A stretch of 63,930 nucleotides of DNA from an uncultured Lachnospiraceae bacterium (lineage in GTDB: Bacteria; Bacillota; Clostridia; Lachnospirales; Lachnospiraceae), in assembly GCA_910584585.1 (NCBI GenBank), contig CAJUBP010000023.1, positions 1 through 63,930 of the forward strand, in the 5' to 3' direction. Under the pieces are notes generated by a model that was not told where the DNA came from, ran no database searches, and was given only the letters and a program-made list of their open reading frames with translations. Shown piece by piece: positions 42,241-50,619 of the stretch. Every line of letters starts with the position of its first letter. The stretch's first letter is position 1. The position numbers and the translations under genes are program-made.

Positions 42241-43101
42241 ATGAAGAAAAGTTTAGGGCTCATAGAGACGCAGGGGTTGGCTGCCGGCATTGAGGCGGCA
42301 GACGCAGCAGTGAAATCAGCCAATGTTGAACTGATCGGTTATGAGCTGACAAAAGGCGGAGGCTGGACTACTATTAAGGTTCAGGGCGATGTAGGAGCTG
42401 TAAAGGCAGCCGTGGACGCAGCCCGAATGGCAGCCGCTAAAGTTAATCAGGTAATAAGTACACGTGTGATTCCCCGTCCCTCTGCCGGACTCGACATGCT
42501 GGTGTACAGTCCGGATACTGTTGGGACAGCACAGCCGTCAAAGGAGCCGGATAAGCCGAAGCCTCCCACACCGCCAAAGGGTTCCAAAAAGGTGAAAGAG
42601 GAAGAGAAACTGCCGGCAGAATCAGACGAACAAAAGGAAGAAAATACAGTTCCGGAACCGGAACAGACAAACGGAATAAATAACCAGGAAGAAATTTCTG
42701 TATCGGGAACGCCTGCAGATAATTCAGAGGAAACAGACTCAGAGGGCAAAGAGACGCCTGCAGAGACAGAAGAAAAGGAGAAGGCTTCTGGCTCAGAAGA
42801 GTCTGCCAAAGATTCGAAAGAAGCAGCGCAGGATGATGCAGCAGAACCGGTGAAAGAGCAAGACACAGCTTCCGAACAGGAAGAACCGGTGAAAGAGCAG
42901 GATACGGCTTCCGAACAGGAAGAACCTGCCAAAGATTCAAAAGAAGCAGCGCAGGAGGGAAAACAGCCTGAGACGGAGGAAGGAGAAGCCGTTCCGGAGC
43001 AGGAAGTTTCAGAACCTGCAGCTTCGAAGCCTGCCAAGCGGACAGGGGCCGCAAAAGGCCGTAAGGGAAAGCGCGGCAGCAAACAGGAAAATACAGATTA
43101 A
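42241..43101 (+). CDS. pduK: PduK-like BMC shell protein with long acidic disordered tail
   Basis: 286 aa. Residues 1-90 are a BMC domain (KSLGLIETQGLAAGIEAADA, VQGDVGAVKAAVDAARMAAA, TRVIPRPSAGLD). Residues ~100-286 are Pro/Glu/Ser/Ala-rich and probably disordered, with a tandem 13-residue repeat EPVKEQDTASEQE encoded at 42844-42882 and 42883-42921 and two flanking AKDSKEAAQ copies. The tail ends very basic (KRTGAAKGRKGKRGSK). Salmonella PduK also has a C-terminal extension, but of a different kind and without this repeat. Confidence 0.8.
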   Translation: MKKSLGLIETQGLAAGIEAADAAVKSANVELIGYELTKGGGWTTIKVQGDVGAVKAAVDAARMAAAKVNQVISTRVIPRPSAGLDMLVYSPDTVGTAQPSKEPDKPKPPTPPKGSKKVKEEEKLPAESDEQKEENTVPEPEQTNGINNQEEISVSGTPADNSEETDSEGKETPAETEEKEKASGSEESAKDSKEAAQDDAAEPVKEQDTASEQEEPVKEQDTASEQEEPAKDSKEAAQEGKQPETEEGEAVPEQEVSEPAASKPAKRTGAAKGRKGKRGSKQENTD

Positions 43102-43122
43102 AATAGATTGGAGGTTATCGTT

Positions 43123-43398
43123 ATGGGTGAAGCTCTTGGCATGATCGAAACAAAAGGTCTTGTTGGTGCCATTGAAGCAGCCGATGCCATGACCAAATCA
43201 GCAAATGTTACGCTGATCGGTTATGAGAAGATTGGTTCAGGTCTGGTGACCGTAATGGTTCGCGGCGATGTAGGCGCAGTCAAAGCATCTGTAGACGCAG
43301 GCGCCGCTGCCGCTGAAAAAGTGGGCGAGATTGTATCACAGCACGTTATTCCGCGTCCGCACACAGATGTGGAAAGAATTCTTCCGAAGGATCTGTGA
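43123..43398 (+). CDS. pduJ: BMC hexameric shell protein PduJ (PduA-like)
   Basis: 91 aa from ATG 43123 (GGAGG upstream). EALGMIETKGLVGAIEAADA to HVIPRPHTDVERILPKDL, nearly identical to the first-gene product at 35946. The pair corresponds to PduA/PduJ; which is which cannot be decided from sequence, so the name follows position. Confidence 0.9.
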   Translation: MGEALGMIETKGLVGAIEAADAMTKSANVTLIGYEKIGSGLVTVMVRGDVGAVKASVDAGAAAAEKVGEIVSQHVIPRPHTDVERILPKDL

Positions 43399-43413
43399 GA
43401 GGAGGAATAAACC

Positions 43414-44064
43414 GTGGAGAAAAGCCAATACGCGCAGGAAGAGTTCCTGCGTCTTGTAGTAAGATTGGTGGTAGAAGAATTGTTAAAATTGGAACGTTCT
43501 GTTCCAATCGGCGTTTCTAACCGCCATATCCATTTGAACCGGGCAGATATGGATACTCTGTTTGGAGAAGGCAGTGAACTGACACGGGTGAAGGATTTGG
43601 GGCAGCCGGGCCAGTATGCCGCCGCAGAGACAGTAACCAGCCGTGGTTCGAAAGGTGAATTGACGCGTATGCGCGTGCTTGGCCCTCTGCGCGAGGAATC
43701 TCAGGTGGAAGTTTCCATCGGCGACGGTTTTGCTCTTGGCGTGCATCCTCCTGTTCGGGAATCCGGACAGTTGGAAGGTACGCCGGGCGTAAAGGTAATT
43801 GGTCCCAATGGGGAAGTGGAGATGAAGAGGGGCGTGATTGCCGCTCTTCGTCATATCCATCTTGATCCGGCGACTGCAGAACGTATGGGGGTACATGATA
43901 AGCAGATTGTCCGGGTGGAGATAGGCGGTCTGCGCGGCGCAATACTGAATAATGTATTGCTGCGCGTGTCCGATAAATTTGCTCCCGAGATGCACATTGA
44001 CGTAGAAGAGGCCAATGCCCTGGGCGTGAAAAACGGCGACCGGGCATATATCATTCTGGATTAG
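43414..44064 (+). CDS. pduL: Phosphate propanoyltransferase PduL
   Basis: 216 aa, GTG start with AGGAGG. N-terminal helix (EEFLRLVVRLVVEELLKLE) is a targeting peptide. PIGVSNRHIHLNRADMDTLF carries the zinc-binding His motif and ALRHIHLDPATAERMGV the second PduL repeat. It converts propionyl-CoA and phosphate to propionyl-phosphate inside the compartment, recycling CoA for PduP. Confidence 0.92.
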   Translation: MEKSQYAQEEFLRLVVRLVVEELLKLERSVPIGVSNRHIHLNRADMDTLFGEGSELTRVKDLGQPGQYAAAETVTSRGSKGELTRMRVLGPLREESQVEVSIGDGFALGVHPPVRESGQLEGTPGVKVIGPNGEVEMKRGVIAALRHIHLDPATAERMGVHDKQIVRVEIGGLRGAILNNVLLRVSDKFAPEMHIDVEEANALGVKNGDRAYIILD

Positions 44065-44084
44065 AGGCAGTGGAGGAAGTGCAT

Positions 44085-44912
44085 ATGGCTTGCGATATGA
44101 CGCAGTGTAATGAAACGCTGCTGGAATTTGAGAGCCTGATAAAAAACGGCGAGAAAAAGGATTGGAAAGGCAATCTGCGCACCGGCGTGGATCTGGGCAC
44201 TGCAAACATTGTTTTAGCAGTGGTAGATGGAGAAAATAAGCCGGTGGCTGGAGCCACTTTCCCATCGACTGTAGTTCGGGACGGCATTGTGGTGGATTAC
44301 GTGGGGGCTGTACAGGCTGTGACAAAGTTAAAGGGCCAGCTGGAGGAACTGCTGGGTGAGACATTAGAAGCGGGGGCCTGCGCAATTCCGCCGGGAATTT
44401 TATCCGGCAACGTAAAAGCCATTGGAAATGTAGTAGAGTCAGCCGGATTCCGGCTGACTGAAATTGTAGACGAACCTACCGCTGCCGCTGCTGTTCTGGG
44501 TATTTCAGACGGCGCAGTGGTGGATGTAGGCGGAGGAACTACCGGGATCAGCATTCTGGAGAATGGGAAAGTCATTTACACAAGTGACGAGCCTACAGGA
44601 GGCACCCATATGACCCTGGTGCTGGCAGGATTTTACGGATGCAGCACGCAGGAGGCTGAAATCATGAAACGTGACAAGGCCCAGGAAGCAAATGTATTTC
44701 CTGTAGTGAAACCGGTGGTGGAGAAGATGGCTTCCATTGTCAAACGGAGTTTAGAGGAATATCCCGTAGACACAGTCTATGTGGTAGGCGGCGCATGCTG
44801 CTTTACTCAGTTTGAGGAAGTCTTTGAGAAATATCTTGGCACCCCTGTGGTGAAGCCGGCGGCGCCGCTGTTGGTTACGCCTTTGGGCATTGCCATGAAT
44901 TGTACGGAATAA
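44085..44912 (+). CDS. eutJ: EutJ-like Hsp70-fold chaperone
   Basis: 275 aa from ATG 44085 (GGAGG upstream). Actin/Hsp70 ATPase motifs TGVDLGTANIVLAVVDGENK, AVVDVGGGTTGISILENGK and VYVVGGACCFTQFEEVFEKY match EutJ of ethanolamine loci. A EutJ gene inside a Pdu operon is the arrangement I associate with clostridial rather than enterobacterial pdu loci. A role in cargo folding or assembly is inferred, not known. Confidence 0.85.
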   Translation: MACDMTQCNETLLEFESLIKNGEKKDWKGNLRTGVDLGTANIVLAVVDGENKPVAGATFPSTVVRDGIVVDYVGAVQAVTKLKGQLEELLGETLEAGACAIPPGILSGNVKAIGNVVESAGFRLTEIVDEPTAAAAVLGISDGAVVDVGGGTTGISILENGKVIYTSDEPTGGTHMTLVLAGFYGCSTQEAEIMKRDKAQEANVFPVVKPVVEKMASIVKRSLEEYPVDTVYVVGGACCFTQFEEVFEKYLGTPVVKPAAPLLVTPLGIAMNCTE

Positions 44913-44925
44913 GGGGGTGAGGACG

Positions 44926-45903
44926 TTGACGGAACAGGAACGATATGTCCATGGCATTGTAGCCCAGATCCTTGCGGAGCGCGTGGCGCAAAAACTGATA
45001 GAGCGTCAGAAACAGGCGCTGGTAGTTTATACCGGTTCCAATATGGGCATAGAACCTGGATTGGAGTGTCTGAGAATGCTGCGCCGGGAAGAGGGGTTCA
45101 GCTATCGGGTTCTTTTAACCAGAAGCGCTGCAAAGCTGCTGGATGTATCAGCAATTCGTTCTGCCCTGGAACCGGAAGAATTGTGGATAGAAACGCCGGG
45201 AGATTCACCGGAGGCCCTTACTGTTCGGTACGACACAATTCTGGTTCCTGCAATGACTGTAAACACTGCAGCCCATGTGGCTGCATGTATGGCGGATACT
45301 CCGGCTGCCGCTGTGATTCTGGACGGCCTGATGCGGGGGAAAAATGTGATAGTGGCTGTAGACGGCTGCTGTCCTGATAATCCGGAACGCGTTCGGCGGG
45401 GATTCCATATGACGGAAGCTCTCAAGAATAAACTGCGGGAAAATAAGAATGCGCTGAGAGATTACGGCGCGTTTCTGACGACTTCGGACGGGCTGGGAGA
45501 AACAGCGAAAAAAGCTGTCTTAAGCTTTGCGTCTGCTTTTGGAAAGCAGGAACCGGGCATACAGGCAGTCAGCGGAGCGGAAACTGCCATGCAGCCAACC
45601 GACAGGGCAAAAGCCGCCGGGCAGACGGCCGGCAGATCAGAAGCGGCTGTGCAGCCGGCAAACAGGTCAGAACCTGTAATACAGGCAGTAAACAGGCAAG
45701 AAGGTGTAATACAGCCAGCAGGCAGGCCGAAACCAGGTGCAGCAGTATATCAGGCAAAGCTGGAAGGACGGGTGTTTGGCGGAAAGCATATCAAATCTTA
45801 TCCGGATCATGCCGTAATTCTTGTTCCGAAAGGGACGCTTATTACCCAGCTGGTATCTGACGAGGCCCGCAGGCGGGATATCCGTATAGAAATTGAATCA
45901 TGA
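44926..45903 (+). CDS. BMC-associated flavoprotein (PPC-decarboxylase-like) with repeat linker
   Basis: 325 aa from TTG 44926, preferred over GTG 44917 because of spacing from AAGGGGGTGA. The N-terminal helix IVAQILAERVAQKLIERQ could be a targeting peptide. About 30-190 resembles the flavoprotein fold (VVYTGSNMGIEPGLECLRML; ILVPAMTVNTAAHVAACMAD; VILDGLMRGKNVIVAVDG). About 205-265 is a low-complexity linker with repeats around VIQPANR/VIQAVNR, followed by a conserved C-terminal piece (EGRVFGGKHIKSYPDHAVIL). This type is common in BMC loci but its reaction is not established. Confidence 0.7.
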   Translation: MTEQERYVHGIVAQILAERVAQKLIERQKQALVVYTGSNMGIEPGLECLRMLRREEGFSYRVLLTRSAAKLLDVSAIRSALEPEELWIETPGDSPEALTVRYDTILVPAMTVNTAAHVAACMADTPAAAVILDGLMRGKNVIVAVDGCCPDNPERVRRGFHMTEALKNKLRENKNALRDYGAFLTTSDGLGETAKKAVLSFASAFGKQEPGIQAVSGAETAMQPTDRAKAAGQTAGRSEAAVQPANRSEPVIQAVNRQEGVIQPAGRPKPGAAVYQAKLEGRVFGGKHIKSYPDHAVILVPKGTLITQLVSDEARRRDIRIEIES

Positions 45904-45916
45904 GGCAGGTGGAAGA

Positions 45917-46183
45917 ATGTATCTAGGAAGAGTAATCGGAACCGTAGTTTCTACCAGTAAAAATGAGAATCTGGTGGGCATGAAGCTGTTGATGGTTGAG
46001 AAACTGACTGAACGTCTGGAACGGGAAGGCTCAACGGAGATTGCCGTGGATTCGGTAGGAGCCGGTACCGGTGAGATCGTAATTGTTTGTAAGGGAAGTT
46101 CCGCCCGCTATGTTTTTGGCGACGGCTCGGCTCCGGTGGATACGTCCATCGTGGGTATTGTAGACTCAGTGGAGGTGGGTTGA
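45917..46183 (+). CDS. pduN: BMC pentameric vertex protein PduN/EutN
   Basis: 88 aa from ATG 45917. MYLGRVIGTVVSTSKNENLV, then GAGTGEIVIVCKGSSARY and DTSIVGIVDSVEV are the CcmL/EutN signature. It caps the shell vertices. Its TGA overlaps the pduO ATG. Confidence 0.92.
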   Translation: MYLGRVIGTVVSTSKNENLVGMKLLMVEKLTERLEREGSTEIAVDSVGAGTGEIVIVCKGSSARYVFGDGSAPVDTSIVGIVDSVEVG

Positions 46184-47166
46184 TGGCAAATTTGTATACG
46201 AAAACTGGCGATAAGGGTCAGACCAGCCTGGTAGGAGGATCGAGGGTCAGCAAATCAGATCTTCAGGTAGAGTGCTACGGTACCATTGACGAAGCGAACT
46301 CCATGCTGGGCCTGGCCTATTCTAATACATGCCAGGAATATATCCGGACCACCATACACACCATTCAGGGAAGATTATTTTCCCTGGGGGCGGAACTGGC
46401 CAGCGATGAAGAAGGCGCCTCAAAGCTGAAAGGGCTGATTTCGGAAGAAGATGTGGATTTTCTGGAACATGTGGTGGATACCTGTACAGAGACAACTGGG
46501 AAAATGACGCATTTTGTCATTCCAGGCGTGGATACGGCATCCTCTGCCCTTCATGTGGCCCGGACGATTGTGCGGCGCGCGGAACGGCGTATGGTGGAAC
46601 TGACGGGCAGTTCCCCTGTGCGTGAAGTGCTGATGCGCTACGTCAACCGTTTATCCGACGCTGTCTATGCCATGGCCCGTCTCCAGGAGGAAACGGTGGC
46701 CCAGGATAAAATGCGGGAGAAGGTAACGGAATTGGTAAAAAATATATTGGCAGAACATACGAAAGATCTTCCTCCGATTTCCCTGGAGATTCTTAGGAGT
46801 ATGGCAGTAAGAGCCGGGGAAAAATCACGGGAGCTGGGGGTTCCGGTGGTCTTTTCTGCCGTTGACAGCGGGGGAAACCTGCTTTTGCTTGAGCGGATGG
46901 AAGGCGCGCTGCCAGGCAGCGTGGAAGTGTCAGCAGGCAAAGCATATACCGCAAATGCCTTTCATATGCCTACACATGAATTAGGCCAGGCGGCACAGCC
47001 AAACGGTCCCCTTTACGGGATTGGAAACGCTGCCCCGGGAAAAATTATTCTCTTTGGAGGCGGTTTTCCCTATGTATCCGGCGGTCAGGTTGTAGGAGGC
47101 ATCGGGGTATCAGGCGGAACGGTAGAACAGGATATGGAGATTGCGCGTTATGCAATGTCTGTTTAA
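46183..47166 (+). CDS. pduO: PduO: cob(I)alamin adenosyltransferase fused to PduOC haem-binding domain
   Basis: 327 aa. Residues 1-185: PduO-type adenosyltransferase (YTKTGDKGQTSLVGGSRVSK, YGTIDEANSMLGL, ARTIVRRAERRMVELT, LMRYVNRLSDAVYAMARLQE). Residues ~188-327: GlcG/HbpS-like PduOC domain (ISLEILRSMAVRAGEKSREL, NAFHMPTHELGQAAQPNGPL, GGQVVGGIGVSGGTVEQD). It makes adenosylcobalamin for PduCDE. The start is the ATG overlapping the pduN stop. Confidence 0.92.
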   Translation: MANLYTKTGDKGQTSLVGGSRVSKSDLQVECYGTIDEANSMLGLAYSNTCQEYIRTTIHTIQGRLFSLGAELASDEEGASKLKGLISEEDVDFLEHVVDTCTETTGKMTHFVIPGVDTASSALHVARTIVRRAERRMVELTGSSPVREVLMRYVNRLSDAVYAMARLQEETVAQDKMREKVTELVKNILAEHTKDLPPISLEILRSMAVRAGEKSRELGVPVVFSAVDSGGNLLLLERMEGALPGSVEVSAGKAYTANAFHMPTHELGQAAQPNGPLYGIGNAAPGKIILFGGGFPYVSGGQVVGGIGVSGGTVEQDMEIARYAMSV

Positions 47167-47178
47167 GGAGGGAAAGCA

Positions 47179-48594
47179 ATGAATGTGGATGAACGCTTAG
47201 TAGCGGGCATAGTAAATGCGGTCTTAGGCCGGCTGGATGACGTTTCCAATCCGGCGGCGGAAGCCGGCGGCGGAAATTGGGGCATCTTTGAGAACATGAA
47301 TGACGCAGTAGAGGCTGCCGCTGCCGCGCAGAAAAAATATATGAACTGCACCATGCATGACAGAGCAGTTTATGTGCAGGCCATCCGCGATGTAGTGCTC
47401 AATCAGGAGAACCTGGAATATATTTCCCGTCAGTCAGTAGAAGAAACTGAGATGGGAAATTATGAACATAAATTAATTAAAAACCGGCTTGCGGCAACAA
47501 AAACGCCGGGAATCGAAGATCTGACAACAGACGCCATGTCAGGAGACGATGGCCTTACATTAGTGGAGTATTCTCCCTTTGGAGTAATCGGCGCGATTAC
47601 GCCTACCACAAATCCCACGGAAACGATTATCTGCAATTCCATTGGGATGCTGGCAGCAGGCAACAGCGTAGTATTCAGCCCCCATCCAAGGGCAAAAAAT
47701 GTTTCCCTGCATCTGGTTCGGCTGATTAACCGCGCTCTGGCCGATGTTGGAGCGCCGGCGAATCTGGTGGTTACCGTATCGAAACCGTCCATTGAGAATA
47801 CAAATGCCATGATGAACCATCCAATGGTGCGGATGCTGGTGGCAACCGGAGGTCCCGGCATTGTGAAAACAGTGCTTTCCAGCGGTAAGAAGGCAATCGG
47901 CGCAGGCGCGGGCAATCCTCCGGTAGTGGTGGATGAGACGGCCAACATCGAGAAAGCAGGAAAAGATATCGTAGACGGCTGCAGTTTTGACAACAATCTT
48001 CCCTGTATTGCAGAGAAAGAAGTTATTGTGGTAGATTCCGCAGCGGATTATTTAATTTTCAATATGAAGAAAAACGGCGCTTACGAGGTGAAAGACCCTG
48101 AGATTATCGACAAGCTTGTGAAGCTGGTAGTCCAGGAAAACGGAAAGAGTCCGGTCACAGCCTTTGTGGGCAAGAGCGCAAAATATATTATGGAGCAGGT
48201 AGGCGTTCATGTGGATGATGACGTTAAAGTCATTATAGCAGAGACCAGTGAGGAGCATCCTTTTGTACAGGTAGAGCTTATGATGCCTATCCTTCCGATT
48301 GTGCGGGTGCCGGATGTGGATGCCGGTATTGAGATGGCTGTCCGTGCGGAGCATGGCAACCGCCATACGGCAATGATGCATTCCCGCAATGTAGATAAGC
48401 TCACCAAGATGGCAAAGCTTATCCAGACAACAATATTTGTAAAGAACGGCCCTTCTTATGCCGGAATAGGCGTGGGCGGTGAAGGTTATACGACATTTAC
48501 CATTGCAGGACCTACCGGAGAAGGACTGACTTCAGCGAAATCCTTCGCGCGGCGGCGCAGATGCGTGCTGGTGGGAGGAATGGATGTCCGCTGA
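47179..48594 (+). CDS. pduP: CoA-acylating propionaldehyde dehydrogenase PduP
   Basis: 471 aa. N-terminal helix MNVDERLVAGIVNAVLGRLD is the known PduP-type targeting peptide. Aldehyde dehydrogenase core with AITPTTNPTETIICNSIGML, VATGGPGIVKTVLSSGKKAI and catalytic Cys276 in NNLPCIAEKE. It produces propionyl-CoA and NADH from propionaldehyde. GGAGGG lies before the ATG. Confidence 0.93.
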   Translation: MNVDERLVAGIVNAVLGRLDDVSNPAAEAGGGNWGIFENMNDAVEAAAAAQKKYMNCTMHDRAVYVQAIRDVVLNQENLEYISRQSVEETEMGNYEHKLIKNRLAATKTPGIEDLTTDAMSGDDGLTLVEYSPFGVIGAITPTTNPTETIICNSIGMLAAGNSVVFSPHPRAKNVSLHLVRLINRALADVGAPANLVVTVSKPSIENTNAMMNHPMVRMLVATGGPGIVKTVLSSGKKAIGAGAGNPPVVVDETANIEKAGKDIVDGCSFDNNLPCIAEKEVIVVDSAADYLIFNMKKNGAYEVKDPEIIDKLVKLVVQENGKSPVTAFVGKSAKYIMEQVGVHVDDDVKVIIAETSEEHPFVQVELMMPILPIVRVPDVDAGIEMAVRAEHGNRHTAMMHSRNVDKLTKMAKLIQTTIFVKNGPSYAGIGVGGEGYTTFTIAGPTGEGLTSAKSFARRRRCVLVGGMDVR

Positions 48595-48610
48595 TTAGGG
48601 AGGTGCTCCT

Positions 48611-49936
48611 ATGCAGGAAAATTTAACAGCTTTGGTGGAAAGCGCCGGCATTGTCGGCGCAGGGGGCGCAGGTTTTCCCACCCATGTAAAGCTGAATGCC
48701 AAAGCAGATACCGTGATAATTAACGGGGCTGAATGCGAGCCCCTTCTGCGGGTGGATCAACAGCTTATGGCAGGGCAGGCCCAAAGGCTGCTTGCAGCTT
48801 TAGATAAAATTGTTGCACATTTAGGGGCAGAGGAAGGCGTGGTAGCTTTAAAAGAGCATTACCATACAGCCGCCGAAGCCTTACAGCGCGAATTGGTAAA
48901 TTATCCGAAGCTGCGGCTGCATCTGTTGGGCGCTTTTTACCCGGCAGGTGACGAGCAGGTCATTGTTTATGAGGTCACAGGAAGGGTTGTCCCGGAAGGA
49001 GGCATTCCAATCAATGTGGGCGTTGTGGTAACCAATGTGGAAACTGCCCTGAATGTATTGGATGCCGTAGACGGGCATCCGGTTACCGATAAATATGTAA
49101 CATTAACCGGCGCTGTGCGCAGTCCGAAAACGGTTAAGGTTCCTCTTGGCATTACAGTGGCAGAAGCTCTGGAACTGGCAGGAGGGCCTTCCGTGCCGGA
49201 TTACCGCATCGTGAACGGAGGGCCTATGATGGGCCGTCTGGTGCCGCCGGAAAGCGCAATTACAAAGACCACAAAGGGATTGATTGTGATTCCGGCCGGG
49301 CATCCTCTTTTGAACAGTTTGGAGCGGCCGCTGAACGTATCTCTGCGGCAGGCGGCTACTGCATGTATGCAGTGTTCCCTGTGTTCTGAGGTTTGTCCCA
49401 GGGGGCTTTTGGGCCACCGTATTCAGCCTCATAAGCTGATGCGTTTGGCAGCTTACGGAAGCATGTGCGATCCGGCGCAGACTCCTATGAACGCTTATCT
49501 TTGCTGCGGCTGCCGTCTGTGCGAGTATGCCTGTGTCATGGGGCTTCAGCCCTGGAAGTTAAACGGCAACCTTAAGAATATTCTGGGCGGCCAAGGTATC
49601 CGCAACAGTTTGAATAACAAGCCGGAACATGGCGCGCCTTTCAGGGAATACAAACGCTATCCGGTGCACAAGCTGATTCATCAGCTTGGCCTTGCAGCCT
49701 ATGATGTAGACGCGCCGCTGGAGGAAACTGCAGCGCCTGCTTACACAAAAGTTACGCTTCCCCTTCGGCAGAATGTGGGAGCGCCGGCAGAACCGGTGAT
49801 ACAGACGGGCAGTCAGGTGCAAAAGGGCGATTTAATTGCCCGTATCCCGGAAGGCAAGTTGGGAGCGAATCTCCATGCCAGCATCTCAGGAACGGTGACA
49901 GCCGTGAGTGATGAGAGCATAGTAATTCAGGCGTAA
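48611..49936 (+). CDS. pduS: PduS, RnfC-like flavin/Fe-S cobalamin reductase
   Basis: 441 aa. VGAGGAGFPTHVKLNAKADT is the FMN/NADH-binding start of the RnfC/PduS family, followed by a SLBB-like region (TGAVRSPKTVKVPLGITVAE). Two 4Fe-4S motifs: CMQCSLCSEVCPRG (about 257-270) and CCGCRLCEYACVMG (about 298-311). C-terminal barrel-sandwich domain. It reduces cob(II/III)alamin for PduO, taking electrons from NADH. Confidence 0.92.
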   Translation: MQENLTALVESAGIVGAGGAGFPTHVKLNAKADTVIINGAECEPLLRVDQQLMAGQAQRLLAALDKIVAHLGAEEGVVALKEHYHTAAEALQRELVNYPKLRLHLLGAFYPAGDEQVIVYEVTGRVVPEGGIPINVGVVVTNVETALNVLDAVDGHPVTDKYVTLTGAVRSPKTVKVPLGITVAEALELAGGPSVPDYRIVNGGPMMGRLVPPESAITKTTKGLIVIPAGHPLLNSLERPLNVSLRQAATACMQCSLCSEVCPRGLLGHRIQPHKLMRLAAYGSMCDPAQTPMNAYLCCGCRLCEYACVMGLQPWKLNGNLKNILGGQGIRNSLNNKPEHGAPFREYKRYPVHKLIHQLGLAAYDVDAPLEETAAPAYTKVTLPLRQNVGAPAEPVIQTGSQVQKGDLIARIPEGKLGANLHASISGTVTAVSDESIVIQA

Positions 49937-49963
49937 CAGATAAATTTTGTGTTGCATAATATT

Positions 49964-50017
49964 CCAAATGCCCATTTTTTGTGTTATAATATACAAACAG
50001 GCGAGATGGGCATTTGG
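49964..50017 (+). promoter_or_regulatory. Internal promoter-like site framed by a 12-bp inverted repeat
   Basis: CCAAATGCCCAT (49964-49975) and ATGGGCATTTGG (50006-50017) are perfect inverted repeats, with TATAAT (49985-49990) between them. It lies in the 110-bp gap between pduS and pduT, by far the largest gap in the second half of the operon. It could be an internal promoter with an operator, or an mRNA hairpin adjusting expression of the last four genes. No good -35 is visible. Confidence 0.45.
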
Positions 50018-50046
50018 TTCAGCAGCAGGTAAGAAAGGATATGCGT

Positions 50047-50595
50047 ATGGGAAAGTCGATTGGATTGTTAGAGCTGAAAAGCATTCCTGCAGGCGTGCAG
50101 TCTGCAGATGAGATGCTGAAGGCTGCGAATGTGGAGCTGTTGGTAGCTACCGCTATCTGTCCCGGAAAATATATCATTATTGTCAGCGGACAGGTAGGGG
50201 CGGTGAAAAGCTCCATGGAAAGAGGCAGACAGGTTGCGGGAACTTTCCTTATCTGCCATCATACTATCAATAATGTCCATGCATCTGTACCGTCAGCCCT
50301 GGTGGGCACAGCGGATGTAGAACATGTAACTGCCTTAGGGATGTTGGAAACCATGTCGGCATTGACTGCGGTACGGGCTGCGGATATTGCTGCGAAAGCA
50401 TCTAACATCACCCTTATGGAAGTTCGGGTAGCCCGGGGATTGGGAGGAAAAGGATACATTATTTTTACAGGCGAGGTTTCCGCTGTAAAATCAGCATTGA
50501 ATTCCTGCGTCACCCAGTTGGCGGATACCGGAGAGATAACCAGCAGCTGCGTGATTCCGTCGCCGCATAAAGGTCTGCTTGAAAAATTGGTTTGA
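50047..50595 (+). CDS. pduT: BMC trimeric Fe-S shell protein PduT
   Basis: 182 aa from ATG 50047 (AAAGGA 7 bases upstream); ATG 50041 adds two residues. Tandem BMC domains (GKSIGLLELKSIPAGVQSAD; ALGMLETMSALTAVRAADIA). With this start, Cys38 falls in TAICPGK, exactly the residue number known to ligate the pore [4Fe-4S] cluster in Citrobacter PduT. It probably relays electrons across the shell to PduS. Confidence 0.9.
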   Translation: MGKSIGLLELKSIPAGVQSADEMLKAANVELLVATAICPGKYIIIVSGQVGAVKSSMERGRQVAGTFLICHHTINNVHASVPSALVGTADVEHVTALGMLETMSALTAVRAADIAAKASNITLMEVRVARGLGGKGYIIFTGEVSAVKSALNSCVTQLADTGEITSSCVIPSPHKGLLEKLV

Positions 50596-50619
50596 TGCAG
50601 CTAAAGGAGTGAATTGGCA

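Noticed and set aside
42844..42921. Tandem 39-bp repeat as a mobile element
   Set aside because: It is a coding repeat inside a disordered protein tail, in frame.
42443..43082. Long minus-strand ORFs opposite the PduK-like tail
   Set aside because: They arise from the biased codons of the acidic repeat tail; no start signals.
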